64,000 nucleotides of DNA from an uncultured Bacteroidales bacterium (GCA_947573135.1 CANPDU010000008.1:1-64000), one strand, 5' to 3'; numbered from the stretch's first letter, positions 49,037-60,329 are shown. A program made the numbers and translations. The notes: generated by a model not told the origin, from the sequence alone.

Positions 49037-51757
49037 TCAGTGTTTTAGCTTTCTGATCAGACCATACGCCGTCGGAATAAGCATTACAGGCGATGTAAAC
49101 ACTATTATCAGCGCCAAATCGCTGGGAGCGATCGCGCAGACATTGAACATGGCGCCTCCCACATAGACAATTGCTATCTGACCGACAAAGATCACAGCAA
49201 GCGTAGAGAAAAAGACCAGACTGTGACGTGCGTCATGGAAGGCTGTATGACCGCTCTCGAAAGCCCGAGCATTGAAAAGATTCCAGAACTGCAGGAACAC
49301 AAACAGCGTGAAGAACATCGTCAGATCGTAGGCAGTCAGACTTTCACCTCCGGGCGTCACAGTGTAACAGCGCAGGAATTCCATGAAATCAAAGTTCGAA
49401 AGACTGTCTATAGGACTGACGCGGAAATATTGCAGCACACCATAAAGCAATGCCGTAAAAATAAAGCCTGTAACAATAATAGCCGCATACATTCTGCGTG
49501 TAATGATAAAATCGCGCTGACGGCGCGGTTTATGTTTCATCACTTCCGTGCTCGGCGGCAACGAAGCGAGCGCCAAAGCCGCGAATGTATCCATGATAAG
49601 ATTTACCCAGAGCATCTGTGTGACTGTCAGCGGGGATTCGGTTCCGGTAAACGCTCCGATCACCACTATAATACAGGCTACAAGATTGACCGTAAGCTGA
49701 AAGAGAATAAACCGCTGGATATTCTGATAGAGCGAACGTCCCCACATCACAGCCTTGCTTATAGATGCGAATGAATTGTCCATGATGGTAATGTCAGACG
49801 CCTCTTTGGCAACAGCCGTTCCGTCGCCCATCGAGAGGCCGACCTGTGCGGCGTTAAGCGCGGGCGCGTCATTGGTTCCGTCGCCGGTCACGGCCACCAC
49901 CTCGCCGTTACGCTGCAGCATATTGACCAGCCTCGACTTGTCGGTCGGTCTTGCACGTGACATGATTTTAATCTTTCGCGAGCGGGCCAGTGCTTCATCG
50001 TCTGACAATGCAGCCCATTCGGGGCCGGAAATATGCGCGGAATCATCGTCGCGGTCAGTCCAGAGTCCGATTTGCCGTCCGATTTCTTTGGCAGTACCGG
50101 GTGTGTCACCGGTGACTATTTTGACAGATATTCCCGAATTCAGAGTCTGACTGATCGCATCAGGCACTTCCTTGCGTATAGGATCGGAAATCGCACATAT
50201 TCCGATAAAATTGAGTCTGATTTTAGGATTGACCGCACCGTCGACGATTGCATCATCAATATCGTCAGGCACAAATCCATAGGCAAATCCGAGCGTACGC
50301 ATTGCCCGCGACTGATAATCGGCGAGCGTCCGCTCCACATTGCTTTTTGATAACGGTTCGGCAACATCACTGCATGCTGCGAGCACAATTTCAGGTGCTC
50401 CCTTGACATATAGCACTTTACGTCCCAAAGACGGAGAGTCTGCGACAGTAGCCATATATTTTCGTTGCGTCGAGAAAGGCAACTGATCGACAATTGCGAC
50501 TGTTTCTCTTATTTTCAGATAATCACGCCCGTTGTCATAGAGCCAAAGCAACAGCGCGCCTTCTGTAGGATTTCCGACAGGCGAGGGTTTTCCGTCATTG
50601 TCATATTCAAGAAATGCTGTCGAATTCACTGCGATTCCTTCGGCAATCAGATCTGACTGCCGGTCGTCAGCAAGACGGCCGTCATGTCCTATTCCTGAGA
50701 AATCAGTGTCGGCGACACGCATTCTGTTCATGGTAAGCGTACCGGTCTTGTCTGTACAGATAACCGTCGTCGCACCCATCGTTTCACATGCATGAAGCTT
50801 TCTGACAAGATTGTTAGATGCAAGCATTCGCCTCATGCTCAGAGCGAGGCTCAGAGTCACACTCATCGGCAGACCTTCGGGAACCGACACCACAATCAGC
50901 GTTATTGCAAGCATGACAGTTGTAAGCAGGTAATCGATCGTACCGAGTGTATCGGCTCCGGCCCAGTCAAAAATTGCACAACGTCCTACTACGATCAGAC
51001 CTCCGACAATATAACTCATTGTCGAAATCAGACGTCCGAGTCGTTCGAACTGAAGAGTCAGCGGAGTCTTGATGCCGGTATCGATCTGCGCGGCCTCATA
51101 AACTTTACCATATTCAGTCGCATCACCGACAGCCGTCACCTCCATTACGCCACGGCCCTCTACAACCGTCGTGCCTTTAAGCACCATATCGCTCGCATAT
51201 GTAGCGTCACTGTCCCTTTCCGAAGCAAGATGCGACTTGCTGACCTGAGGTTCGCCTGTAAGCGTACTTTCGTTGATACGGAGTCCGAGAGAATCTATCA
51301 GACGGCCGTCAGCCACTACCTCGTCGCCTGTCTCGATAATGATTATATCTCCGACTACAATTTCTCGACGCGGTACCTGTGTGATACCGCCGTTGCGGAT
51401 AACTTTAACAAGTAGATCATCATTGACCTTGTTGAGGACATCAAACTTTCGGTCAGCGCTGACTTCAAGCCAGAAACCGATCATGGTAGCAAGTATGATG
51501 GCAAAGAATATGCCGACAGGCTCAAAAAACACAGACGCGCCTTTGACACCGCTGACATATTCATAGACTGATATGCCTATCGACAACAATAATGCGACAA
51601 GAAGAATTCTTATCAACGGGTCGGCAAAATAGCCTATGAATTTACGCCACAACGACGGGCGCGGAGGAGGTGTAAGAAGATTTTCGCCATGAAGGCGGCG
51701 TGATTCTTTTACCTGATCATCTGTCAGGCCGGTAGGGTGTACTTTCTCTTCTGTCAT
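49037..51757 (-). CDS. Calcium-translocating P-type ATPase (PMCA-type)
   Basis: VICTDKTGTLTMNRM; VAVTGDGTNDAPALNAAQVGLSMGDGTAVAKEASDI; PEGLPMSVTLSLALSMRRM. Confidence 0.92.
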   Translation of the reverse strand: MTEEKVHPTGLTDDQVKESRRLHGENLLTPPPRPSLWRKFIGYFADPLIRILLVALLLSIGISVYEYVSGVKGASVFFEPVGIFFAIILATMIGFWLEVSADRKFDVLNKVNDDLLVKVIRNGGITQVPRREIVVGDIIIIETGDEVVADGRLIDSLGLRINESTLTGEPQVSKSHLASERDSDATYASDMVLKGTTVVEGRGVMEVTAVGDATEYGKVYEAAQIDTGIKTPLTLQFERLGRLISTMSYIVGGLIVVGRCAIFDWAGADTLGTIDYLLTTVMLAITLIVVSVPEGLPMSVTLSLALSMRRMLASNNLVRKLHACETMGATTVICTDKTGTLTMNRMRVADTDFSGIGHDGRLADDRQSDLIAEGIAVNSTAFLEYDNDGKPSPVGNPTEGALLLWLYDNGRDYLKIRETVAIVDQLPFSTQRKYMATVADSPSLGRKVLYVKGAPEIVLAACSDVAEPLSKSNVERTLADYQSRAMRTLGFAYGFVPDDIDDAIVDGAVNPKIRLNFIGICAISDPIRKEVPDAISQTLNSGISVKIVTGDTPGTAKEIGRQIGLWTDRDDDSAHISGPEWAALSDDEALARSRKIKIMSRARPTDKSRLVNMLQRNGEVVAVTGDGTNDAPALNAAQVGLSMGDGTAVAKEASDITIMDNSFASISKAVMWGRSLYQNIQRFILFQLTVNLVACIIVVIGAFTGTESPLTVTQMLWVNLIMDTFAALALASLPPSTEVMKHKPRRQRDFIITRRMYAAIIVTGFIFTALLYGVLQYFRVSPIDSLSNFDFMEFLRCYTVTPGGESLTAYDLTMFFTLFVFLQFWNLFNARAFESGHTAFHDARHSLVFFSTLAVIFVGQIAIVYVGGAMFNVCAIAPSDLALIIVFTSPVMLIPTAYGLIRKLKH

Positions 51758-51759
51758 AT

Positions 51760-53100
51760 TTATTTTCTGAATCTGAGTTGTCGGCCTCTGTAATTCTCAT
51801 TTATAACACCGTCGGCATACACAAGGTTGCCATTGACCCATGTCTTAACAGGACGCGCATAAAACCGGCATCCCGCAGCAGGTGTCCAGCCGCACAGACT
51901 GATCACATCATCATCAGTGACTGTATATCCTTCTGGACACCGCTCTACCATGCATAGATCGGCGAAATAGCCCGGCTCAATGCGGCCGCGGCCTTCTACC
52001 CCGAACAGTCGGGCAGGATTATCAGCCATGACTCGCGCTACGACCTCCGGTTTAAACATACTGAGCATGGCAGCCACTGAAAACTGAACCATAGGCGCAC
52101 CGCTGACAGCCTTAAAAAGGCCTCCGTTCTTTTCGGCCAGTAAGTGAGGCGCGTGATCCGTAGCGACGATATCGATAAGGCCGTCCTCGACAGCTTTCCT
52201 CAGTGCGTCACGGTCTGCCGGCGTCTTTACCGAAGGATTCATCTTTATCCTTGCGCCTTTTTCACCATAGTCGTCGATAGTCCAGAGCAGATGATGCGGT
52301 GATACTTCAGCTGTTATCTGTTTCCTTGTCACATCATCACCTCTTTCGAGTAACGACAGTTCGGCGGCTGTCGTGATATGTGCTATGTGAAGATGCGTGC
52401 CGTAACGGTGCGCGAGTCTGACTGCCTCAGAGGAAGCCTTCATACATGCTTCAGCCGGACGGAGTCTCGTGTGCAACCACACGGGAGCATCTTCTCCGTA
52501 TTCGTCAATTATTTCTGCCTTGGCGGCCTTGATCGTGGCTTCATCCTCAGCGTGAACAGATATAATGGCTCGAGCTTCATTGAACAACCGGCACAAAGTA
52601 TCGTACGAGTCAACAAGCATATTGCCGGTCGACGAACCCATAAAAAGCTTTATGCCCGGGATACGCGTATAATCTGCTTTATTAATTTCGTCAAGATTAT
52701 TATTGGTAGCTCCGATAAAAAAAGCGTAATTGGCCACTGAATCTTTCGCCGCTATAGCTGCCTTACCATCGACAGCCTCACAACTGACAGTCTGAGGCAC
52801 AGTATTGGGCATGTCGAAAAACGACGTCACCCCCCCGGCGACAGCAGCCCTGCTTTCAGACGCTATTGTCGCTTTGTGAGTCAGACCGGGTTCACGGAAA
52901 TGCACATGGCAGTCAATCGCTCCGGGCATAAGCAACGCGCCGTTGCCATCTACAATGTTGACGGCCGCCGTGAAAAGATCATCTGACGGCTCTCCGTTGC
53001 CGACTCCTGATATACGGCCGTCGTTGCCGATTGTAACAAAACCGTGTGACACCCTTTCGGGTGTCACAACGTCTACATTATATATAAGAGTTTCAACCAT
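51760..53100 (-). CDS. pyrC: Dihydroorotase
   Basis: AIDCHVHFREPGLTHKATIASESRAAVAGGVTSFFDMPNTVPQT; IATDHAPHL. Confidence 0.9.
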   Translation of the reverse strand: MVETLIYNVDVVTPERVSHGFVTIGNDGRISGVGNGEPSDDLFTAAVNIVDGNGALLMPGAIDCHVHFREPGLTHKATIASESRAAVAGGVTSFFDMPNTVPQTVSCEAVDGKAAIAAKDSVANYAFFIGATNNNLDEINKADYTRIPGIKLFMGSSTGNMLVDSYDTLCRLFNEARAIISVHAEDEATIKAAKAEIIDEYGEDAPVWLHTRLRPAEACMKASSEAVRLAHRYGTHLHIAHITTAAELSLLERGDDVTRKQITAEVSPHHLLWTIDDYGEKGARIKMNPSVKTPADRDALRKAVEDGLIDIVATDHAPHLLAEKNGGLFKAVSGAPMVQFSVAAMLSMFKPEVVARVMADNPARLFGVEGRGRIEPGYFADLCMVERCPEGYTVTDDDVISLCGWTPAAGCRFYARPVKTWVNGNLVYADGVINENYRGRQLRFRK

Positions 53101-53851
53101 TCTTGCCGAGCTTATAGTCTTTAAACAAGCTGTTCCACTTCAGCCTTATAACACCCAGCACGGCTTCTCCGAAAATATCTCCGTTCATTTTACTTACGCC
53201 TAATACACGGTTGACAAAGATAATAGGCACTTCTACAATGCGGAAGCCGAATTTATAGGCAGTGAACTTCATCTCGATCTGGAAAGCATAGCCCTTGAAC
53301 TTGATCGCATCAAGATCCATCGCCTCAAGCACCCTGCGTCGGTAGCAGACAAATCCGGCAGTAGTGTCATGAATATTCATGCCGGTGACAATCCTGACGT
53401 ACTTCGAGGCGAAATATGACATCAGCACTCGTCCGATCGGCCAGTTGACAACGTTTACGCCCGAAACATAGCGCGATCCTATCGCAACATCCGCGCCATT
53501 GATCGCCGTTGCTTCATAAAGCTTCATCAGATCATTCGGATTATGCGAAAAATCGGCATCCATCTCGCAGATATAGTCATAACCACGTTCGAGCGCCCAC
53601 TTGAAGCCGGCGATATAAGCCGTCCCGAGTCCGAGCTTACCCTTTCGTTCTATTAAATGCACCCTGCCGGGGTGCTCAAGCATTTTGGCCTTGACTATGG
53701 CCGCAGTACCGTCGGGCGAATTATCGTCGATTACGAGAATATCGAACGAGCGCGGCAGATCGAGCACCGCGTCGATTATGGCCGAAGCGTTCTCACGCTC
53801 GTTATACATCGGAATGATTACGAGCGTATCGCTATGGATTGTCGATGACAT
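53093..53851 (-). CDS. Polyprenol monophosphomannose synthase-like GT2 glycosyltransferase
   Basis: VIIPMYNERENA; VIDDNSPDGT; GLGTAYIAGFKWALERGYDYICEMDADFSHNP. Confidence 0.9.
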   Translation of the reverse strand: MSSTIHSDTLVIIPMYNERENASAIIDAVLDLPRSFDILVIDDNSPDGTAAIVKAKMLEHPGRVHLIERKGKLGLGTAYIAGFKWALERGYDYICEMDADFSHNPNDLMKLYEATAINGADVAIGSRYVSGVNVVNWPIGRVLMSYFASKYVRIVTGMNIHDTTAGFVCYRRRVLEAMDLDAIKFKGYAFQIEMKFTAYKFGFRIVEVPIIFVNRVLGVSKMNGDIFGEAVLGVIRLKWNSLFKDYKLGKNG

Positions 53852-53866
53852 TGGCAGTAATTATAT

Positions 53867-55597
53867 TTAGATTACGTCGTCCTCTACTGTTTCGAGATCG
53901 TCCTCAACCGGAGCGGCTTCTTCAGTATCGCTTGTAGCAGCCTCGAGTTTCTTCATGATAGAGAAGATAAATGCTGCCGACAGCAGACAGAGTCCGATAA
54001 GTATTGTCCAAAGCAGAGCCACATCGATCTTGTCCCAGAGCATGGCAGGAATGGCGGTCAGGAAGTTACCGATAGCGGTAGCCCCGAACCAGCAGCCCAT
54101 CATCGCGCCCTTATACTTGGGAGGAGCGACTTTCGACACGAATGAGATGCCCATCGGCGAAAGCAGAAGCTCGGCAAATGTCAGCACCAGATATGTTCCC
54201 ATAAGCCAGTTAGGGCTGACGAGGGTCGATGCCTGACCTTCAGCGGGAGCTATGCCGAGACCGATCGATCCTATGGCCATCACTCCGAAGCCAAGACCGG
54301 CCACAAGCATACCGTAACCGATTTTACGCGGAGCCGAAGGATCCTTCTGTTTCTTGGCGAGCCATGAGAACAGAGCGACCGAGAACGGCGTAAGAGCTAC
54401 GACATAGAACGGATTGAACTGCTGGAAAATCTGAGGCTGAAGACCGGTTACGGGATCTTCGGTCGAAGTGTAGAAGAAATAGAGTCCGGTCAGAGCCGCC
54501 AAAAGAACAATCGCCGAAATAATGCGCGATGTGCGGCCTTTGCTCTGTATAAGGTTAAATGTAGCATAGACGCCGACTACGATCGTCGCAAGCGCCCAGA
54601 CGTTGAATGCTATTCGCGTCCAGCCGTAGCATTCCGAAGTGGTGAAAGCTTCGGCGAATTTAGTCAGCGTAAGACCGTTCTGGTGGAACACCATCCAGAA
54701 GAAGATCACGACGGTGAACACAAGCAAAAGAGCCGTGATGCGGCTTTTTGTCTGCTCTTTAGTGAGTTCTTTCACAGGAGCCCCGTTAGATGAAGCGGCT
54801 GCAGTCTTATTGTCAGACACCGATGCATATGTCCGGCGGCCGGCTTTATAGATGATAAACGACAGCACCATCGAACCGCAGGCCACTGCAAACGCATAGC
54901 TGTAGCCCGTCGATATCGTGGCCATATATGTTTTGCACCATGCCATGAGATCGGCGGGCGACTTGGCAAATTCAGTCAGAAGCAGAAGTTTGTCAGGATC
55001 GATCTCGTCGCCTGCGATAAACTTGTTGCAGAGGCCCGGTATAGCAGGATTGTAGACAAGATCCTGAGCGGCGAGAGCAACTTTGCAGAGCGCTTCGGTC
55101 ACCGACGGAGCAAACATCGCGCCGATATTGATCGCCATATAGAACAATGAGAAGGCAACATCGCGCTTGCTGCTGTAACGCGGATCATTGTAAAGATCGC
55201 CTACCATTACCTGAAGATTGCCCTTGAAAAGGCCGGTACCGCAGGATATAAGCAGCAGCGCGAGCAGCATGATATAGAATGCCGGCGAAGCGAAGGCCGA
55301 ACCTTCGGGCATCGAGGTCGGTATGGCCATCACAAGATAGCCCAGGAACATCACGATTATACCTAAGGTAACAGTCTTCTGGAAATTCCATTTATCGGCG
55401 ATCGCACCGCCGACCATCGGCATAAAATAGACAAGAGCGAGGAATGTCGAGTAGATCAGACCTGCGGTTGCCGTCGGCAGAGCAAATTTCGCCTGAAGAA
55501 ACAGCAGAAGGATCGCAAGCATGGTGTAGTAGCCAAAACGTTCGCCCGTATTGGCAAGCGCCAGGACGTACAATCCTTTGGGTTGATTTTTGAACAT
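53867..55597 (-). CDS. Peptide MFS transporter (POT/PTR family)
   Basis: LANTGERFGYYTMLAILLLFLQAKF; GGAIADKWNFQKTV; FSLFYMAINIGAMFAP. Confidence 0.92.
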   Translation of the reverse strand: MFKNQPKGLYVLALANTGERFGYYTMLAILLLFLQAKFALPTATAGLIYSTFLALVYFMPMVGGAIADKWNFQKTVTLGIIVMFLGYLVMAIPTSMPEGSAFASPAFYIMLLALLLISCGTGLFKGNLQVMVGDLYNDPRYSSKRDVAFSLFYMAINIGAMFAPSVTEALCKVALAAQDLVYNPAIPGLCNKFIAGDEIDPDKLLLLTEFAKSPADLMAWCKTYMATISTGYSYAFAVACGSMVLSFIIYKAGRRTYASVSDNKTAAASSNGAPVKELTKEQTKSRITALLLVFTVVIFFWMVFHQNGLTLTKFAEAFTTSECYGWTRIAFNVWALATIVVGVYATFNLIQSKGRTSRIISAIVLLAALTGLYFFYTSTEDPVTGLQPQIFQQFNPFYVVALTPFSVALFSWLAKKQKDPSAPRKIGYGMLVAGLGFGVMAIGSIGLGIAPAEGQASTLVSPNWLMGTYLVLTFAELLLSPMGISFVSKVAPPKYKGAMMGCWFGATAIGNFLTAIPAMLWDKIDVALLWTILIGLCLLSAAFIFSIMKKLEAATSDTEEAAPVEDDLETVEDDVI

Positions 55598-55736
55598 AAT
55601 GTTGGAGTTATTTTAGTTTTGATATTTCCTTTGCGGTTTTTAACGCGCTAAGATACTAAAATAAATCGTAACTCGCAAAAGCATACCGCCCCGCGGCTCA
55701 CGAGAGAACATTATTTAATAAAAACGATACATTTTT

Positions 55737-57053
55737 TCAGCGCAGACCGGCTTTCAGGAAGTCGTAAAGCTCGGGATTATGAAAACGCGGAACGCCGTCG
55801 GCTGTTATTTCGCCCTTCCTGTCCATAAAGTAACATGTCGGAAAACCCTGCAGATTAAAGGCAGCCATTAGCGCGTCTGACATTTCATCGTTCTCCACAA
55901 ATATATGCACGGCATTATTGACTGTCGGGACAAACTGCGCCCAGCTGTCGCGGTCTGATTTCAGCCAGAGTACGGCAAAGACCATATCCGTATCCTTGAA
56001 CTTCTGCCTTATATCCTCGCTCTCGCTCAATGAAGCACGGCATGGTCCGCACCATGTCGCACTGATGTCCAGATAGACCGGACGGCCGCCATACTCCGAC
56101 CGCAGCCAGTCCAGCGGCTTCGCGCCGTCAAATGATTCGGTTTTTCCGGAGCGATATACAATTATACTGCCCCGCCCGACTTTTGTCAGATCTATTTCCG
56201 CCCTGGTCTTTCCGTAAATACGGTCATAATAAGCCGTATCGGCAAAATCAGATCTGAGCGGAACCGTATCTTCAGAAATCGCCGCATACATCAGATCACG
56301 GATCAGACCTTTAGGTGTGCGTCCTATTATATCCGGAGACCTGCGGCACAAGGCCGACAAGTGGTATGGAAAAATCATTACACGTGCATTGTCCTCATTG
56401 TAGATATCAAAAATAGAATCTGTAAATAATGTCCGTGCATCAGTGTCTTCCTCTCCGATGTAATCAATAGCCTGATTGGCGATCGAAAAAACATTCATCA
56501 TCCTGAGCATCTCGGCAGCCTCGGCAGAGACGTCGTTATCGGCCACATAGCTGTCGATAATCGCCTGTTTGGCGGCAACTTCGTTTTTAAATGCCTGAAG
56601 ATATCCGCTCACCGGTGTTTTCGGGTTCGGCAGACTGACATCAAAATAGATCTTGTTCAGATTTTGCGCCGCGTGTGAAAATTCTTCGTTCAGCCCGGCA
56701 TGATCACCGCTTACATGAAAACCGACAGGCGTTACGGATGCATCAGCCTCAATATGCACAGAATCTCCCGGCTCCGCATAGCATTCTATGAAATTTCTGC
56801 CATATGCTATGGTAAACGTATGTCCGTAAGATAATGGAATTTTCTCGCTGAAACATCCCGATGAATCGAGCTCGACAAAACGCCTGACTGACTTTTCACA
56901 GATATCGCATTCGTTGATTATGAGTGACCGGCGTCCGTCGTCTGCGATTCCTGAAAAGCGTCCTGTCACGGTTATCGAATCTGTCATTGAAACCGCGCCT
57001 GCGTTCAGTGATATTACAGCCGACAACAACAGTAGATTTCGTAATATGCTCAT
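55737..57053 (-). CDS. TlpA-like thioredoxin-fold protein, exported
   Basis: Signal peptide; C-terminal YLDISATWCGPCRASLSE redox motif. Confidence 0.85.
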   Translation of the reverse strand: MSILRNLLLLSAVISLNAGAVSMTDSITVTGRFSGIADDGRRSLIINECDICEKSVRRFVELDSSGCFSEKIPLSYGHTFTIAYGRNFIECYAEPGDSVHIEADASVTPVGFHVSGDHAGLNEEFSHAAQNLNKIYFDVSLPNPKTPVSGYLQAFKNEVAAKQAIIDSYVADNDVSAEAAEMLRMMNVFSIANQAIDYIGEEDTDARTLFTDSIFDIYNEDNARVMIFPYHLSALCRRSPDIIGRTPKGLIRDLMYAAISEDTVPLRSDFADTAYYDRIYGKTRAEIDLTKVGRGSIIVYRSGKTESFDGAKPLDWLRSEYGGRPVYLDISATWCGPCRASLSESEDIRQKFKDTDMVFAVLWLKSDRDSWAQFVPTVNNAVHIFVENDEMSDALMAAFNLQGFPTCYFMDRKGEITADGVPRFHNPELYDFLKAGLR

Positions 57054-57061
57054 GACTGTTA

Positions 57062-58666
57062 TTATTTATTCAGTTTGATTTCTACGATTTGGGCAAGATC
57101 TTCTGCAGTCGGATTTACCATAATCACAGTTCCGTCACCATCGACAAGAAACGTTCCGCCGCCGGCATTGCCCAGACCGTTAAGACGCCATATCTGATTT
57201 TCATCATTAAGTTCAAGATAATTGGGCCACGGATAGCCGTCCTGATCTATCGCCGCCTGCATGTTTTCGGCTTGCGTCTCACGGGCGATGCCTATAACCT
57301 TAAATCCCCTGTCCTTATATTTTTCGTAGATAGGGATAACCGATTTCGAGTTTACACGGCACGGTCCGCACCATGAAGCCCACAGATCGATCAGAGTCAG
57401 ATGGCCGCCCATCAGGTCCGATATCTTTACCTTGCCGCCTTTACCGTCAGACAGCTCATAGTCAATGTATTTCTTGCCCGGCTTCAGCCTGTATGCGGCA
57501 ACGGCCATGCTGACCTTGTCATGATATGGATGCTCAGGACGATAGTTTTTAAAATTCTTTTCATAAAAATCAATAACGCCCTGCATCGCGTCTTCGTCTC
57601 TGGAATACTGCAGTTCGTCCAGCACAAATTTCAGGCCTGTGAGTGAAGGATGCTGAGCAAGATAAGCCACGCGCTCCGTGCGGAAAGCCGACATCAGACT
57701 GTCGCCCGCGGCTTTCATAGCCTTACCTTTCTCCGTGAGATAATCTGCAGGGTTGAAATTGCGCTGAAGAGCGATGCGCTCTTCTCCATCTGCGTTTCTG
57801 ATTTTCTCAATCATGATGTCGAAGTCGGGCGTATACATTTCTTCTTTGGTCATATTCCTGCGCTTCTCATTATAGTCACGCAAATGCTCATCCTGCCACT
57901 GCTTCAGAAATTTCTCAAATCCATCGGCTTTTTTCTGCTCTTCTGTTTCACCTGTCACAATTCGCTCATCATCCTGAATATCAAACCTCACTGTTCCGTC
58001 ACACGTAAAAAAGTGACAGGGCCTCCATGCGCCGCCCATATATTCATTCCACGGCACGAGCGAATAGATCCTGTCGGGCTCACAATGGAAATCGTAAGCA
58101 AACCGGCCGCTGTCGACCGGAATGCTGTAAGTCTGTCCGGTGCGGAAATCAACATCAAACTCTGACAGAATAAGACGAGTGTACGCCGGATTGCTGACCG
58201 TTCCCTCAAGCCGGCATGTCACGCTGCCCGAAGTCAGAGCATCTTCAAGGCTCACGCCCGTGATTTTAAATGCTCCGGGAGCGTCTTCCTCAATATAGTC
58301 AAACCCGGTATCACCGTCTTCAAGAGCCTCAAACTTCATTACAAACGGGATGTGCCAGTCCTCACTCGGATAAACCTCCTTGTCGGGCTCTATGCCCTCG
58401 ATGCCTATAAGCCGGCAGATCTTTCCGCTATTATTGCCCTTTATATACGATTTGCTGCTTACTCTCACCCACGAATCAGGTCTTGAATAAAGATCGGCGG
58501 ACACATAAGTCGTATCCGCACCCGACTCGACCCGACGTATTTCCAGCGCTCCGGTATTATTTGTTTCAAAATAGGGGAAGTCAATAGATTTTGTTTCAGC
58601 ATTTGACACGTGAGATGTTCCCAACGCAACTGCCGCAAAAAGCATATAGTTAAACCATGTCCTCAT
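57062..58666 (-). CDS. TlpA-like thioredoxin-fold protein, exported
   Basis: Signal peptide; LIDLWASWCGPCRVNSKSVIPIYEKYKDRGFKVIGIA. Confidence 0.87.
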   Translation of the reverse strand: MRTWFNYMLFAAVALGTSHVSNAETKSIDFPYFETNNTGALEIRRVESGADTTYVSADLYSRPDSWVRVSSKSYIKGNNSGKICRLIGIEGIEPDKEVYPSEDWHIPFVMKFEALEDGDTGFDYIEEDAPGAFKITGVSLEDALTSGSVTCRLEGTVSNPAYTRLILSEFDVDFRTGQTYSIPVDSGRFAYDFHCEPDRIYSLVPWNEYMGGAWRPCHFFTCDGTVRFDIQDDERIVTGETEEQKKADGFEKFLKQWQDEHLRDYNEKRRNMTKEEMYTPDFDIMIEKIRNADGEERIALQRNFNPADYLTEKGKAMKAAGDSLMSAFRTERVAYLAQHPSLTGLKFVLDELQYSRDEDAMQGVIDFYEKNFKNYRPEHPYHDKVSMAVAAYRLKPGKKYIDYELSDGKGGKVKISDLMGGHLTLIDLWASWCGPCRVNSKSVIPIYEKYKDRGFKVIGIARETQAENMQAAIDQDGYPWPNYLELNDENQIWRLNGLGNAGGGTFLVDGDGTVIMVNPTAEDLAQIVEIKLNK

Positions 58667-58802
58667 GACTGTAGATGAATTTATAAGATATATAATTAGT
58701 TTCGCGGCGCTAAGTTACTGTTTTTTTTTATTTTACGACAAAAACAGCTCGCAAAAAATGCAAGCCGCCTGTGATTTAATGTATATAAGATCTGTTTCGG
58801 AG

Positions 58803-59231
58803 TCAAGCCTGCGAACGGGCTTTGAACGCCATAGCATACATTTTCATCTGTTTCACCATGGCTACAAGGCCGTTGCTTCTGGTCGGCGAAAGATGCTCGC
58901 CCAAGCCTATATCATTTATAAAATGGAGATCTGCGTTGATGATCTCGTCGGGTGTATGGCCGTTAAGGACACTGATGAGCAAGGATATTATTCCTTTCAC
59001 GATTATCGCGTCGCTGTCGGCAGTATAATGGATCCGGCCCTCGTCATCGGTTTCTGCGTCGAGCCACACCCGGCTCTGACAGCCTTCGATAAGATTTTGC
59101 GGTGTCTTTTTGCTCTCGTCGATTTCAGGCAGCGCATTGCCGAGATCTATGATATATCCGTAGCGGTCCATCCAGTCGTCGATGTCGCCGAATTCCGCTA
59201 TTAGTTCCTGCTGTCGTTCTTCTATACTCAT
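58803..59231 (-). CDS. sufE: SufE family cysteine desulfuration protein
   Basis: WMDRYGYIIDLGNALPEI...LIEGCQSRVWLDAE...ADSDAIIVKGIISLLI. Confidence 0.92.
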   Translation of the reverse strand: MSIEERQQELIAEFGDIDDWMDRYGYIIDLGNALPEIDESKKTPQNLIEGCQSRVWLDAETDDEGRIHYTADSDAIIVKGIISLLISVLNGHTPDEIINADLHFINDIGLGEHLSPTRSNGLVAMVKQMKMYAMAFKARSQA

Positions 59232-60235
59232 TATAATGATTTCTCCTTATAAATGACATTAAGCACCGTTTTGCCTACCGCATCGAGAGTCTCACGGCTT
59301 ATATGCTGCATGTCATCATCAAGCGTGTGCCATGTAGCGGGAAAACTGCCTGTCACATCGCTCATATTCTCTATTATATCCGTCGTAGGTATTCCCGCAT
59401 CAATCAAAAACATATGATCGTCTACAACTGCCCCGCCGACCTCATTTACAAAGACATCTTTATAACCGAGTGAATTAGCTTCGCCCCATATTTTAACTGT
59501 TGCGCTTCTGGCTCGGTCATGGGATAATTGTTCACGATGGAAACGTGCCCCTATGCCTCCGACCATATCAAGCAGAATGCCATACGACGGCCTGTTGACT
59601 GAATTGTAAGGCATATGATTTATCCAGTATTGAGTGCCGAGACACCATGATTCGTCATTACTGATAAAACCGTTGCTGTTACCGTAATCCTCAGCATCGG
59701 TAAACAGAATATCTACACCGCAATCCGGAGCCTTCAGGCCGAGATTTCGTGCTATCTCAAGGATAACGCCCACTCCGCTGCCCCCGTCATTAGCTCCGGG
59801 CACCGGCTTTTCACGCTGTTCATCCGATGATTCCATATTTGCCCACGGACGGGTGTCCCAGTGCGCAACTAGAAGCACGCGATTGACTGCAGCGCTGTTA
59901 TATCTGGCAAAAATGTTTTTTATTGGAAGTTTATCTCCGTTAAACGCTTCTACGGTCGCATCCTGTTCTATGACAGTATCAGCGCCGAACTGACGCAAAC
60001 GATCGACAAGATAGCGGCCGCATGCCTGATGAGCCGCAGTTCCGGGCACTCGCGGGCCGAAAGCAACCTGATCGGCTATATACCGATATGCGCTGTCTCT
60101 GTCAAAACACCCCAAGAGTGCTGACGCAACGAGAGAGTCTCTCTGCGTCTCGGTTTTCCGGGCTGAACTTCCGCAAGAGCATATTATAGGCAGAAACAAT
60201 AAAGCAGAAGATAATAGGATTGGCAATCTATACAT
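59231..60235 (-). CDS. M28-family peptidase/glutaminyl-cyclase-like lipoprotein
   Basis: MYRLPILLSSALLFLPIICSC lipobox; LLVAHWDTRPW; GANDGGSGVGVILEIAR; LFTDAEDYG. Start moved from 60337 to 60235 because the promoter lies upstream of that Met. Confidence 0.87.
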   Translation of the reverse strand: MYRLPILLSSALLFLPIICSCGSSARKTETQRDSLVASALLGCFDRDSAYRYIADQVAFGPRVPGTAAHQACGRYLVDRLRQFGADTVIEQDATVEAFNGDKLPIKNIFARYNSAAVNRVLLVAHWDTRPWANMESSDEQREKPVPGANDGGSGVGVILEIARNLGLKAPDCGVDILFTDAEDYGNSNGFISNDESWCLGTQYWINHMPYNSVNRPSYGILLDMVGGIGARFHREQLSHDRARSATVKIWGEANSLGYKDVFVNEVGGAVVDDHMFLIDAGIPTTDIIENMSDVTGSFPATWHTLDDDMQHISRETLDAVGKTVLNVIYKEKSL

Positions 60236-60259
60236 ATTCTTATTTACTGCAAGACGATG

Positions 60260-60293
60260 CAAAGTTACGAAAAAGTTACAAGCTAACAACAAA
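60260..60293 (-). promoter_or_regulatory. Promoter TTTG-N22-TAACTTTG for the M28 gene
   Basis: Plus-strand CAAAGTTA 60260-60267 and CAAA 60290-60293. Confidence 0.6.
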
Positions 60294-60329
60294 AACGACA
60301 CACATATGCCATATTTAAACAAATTTAAC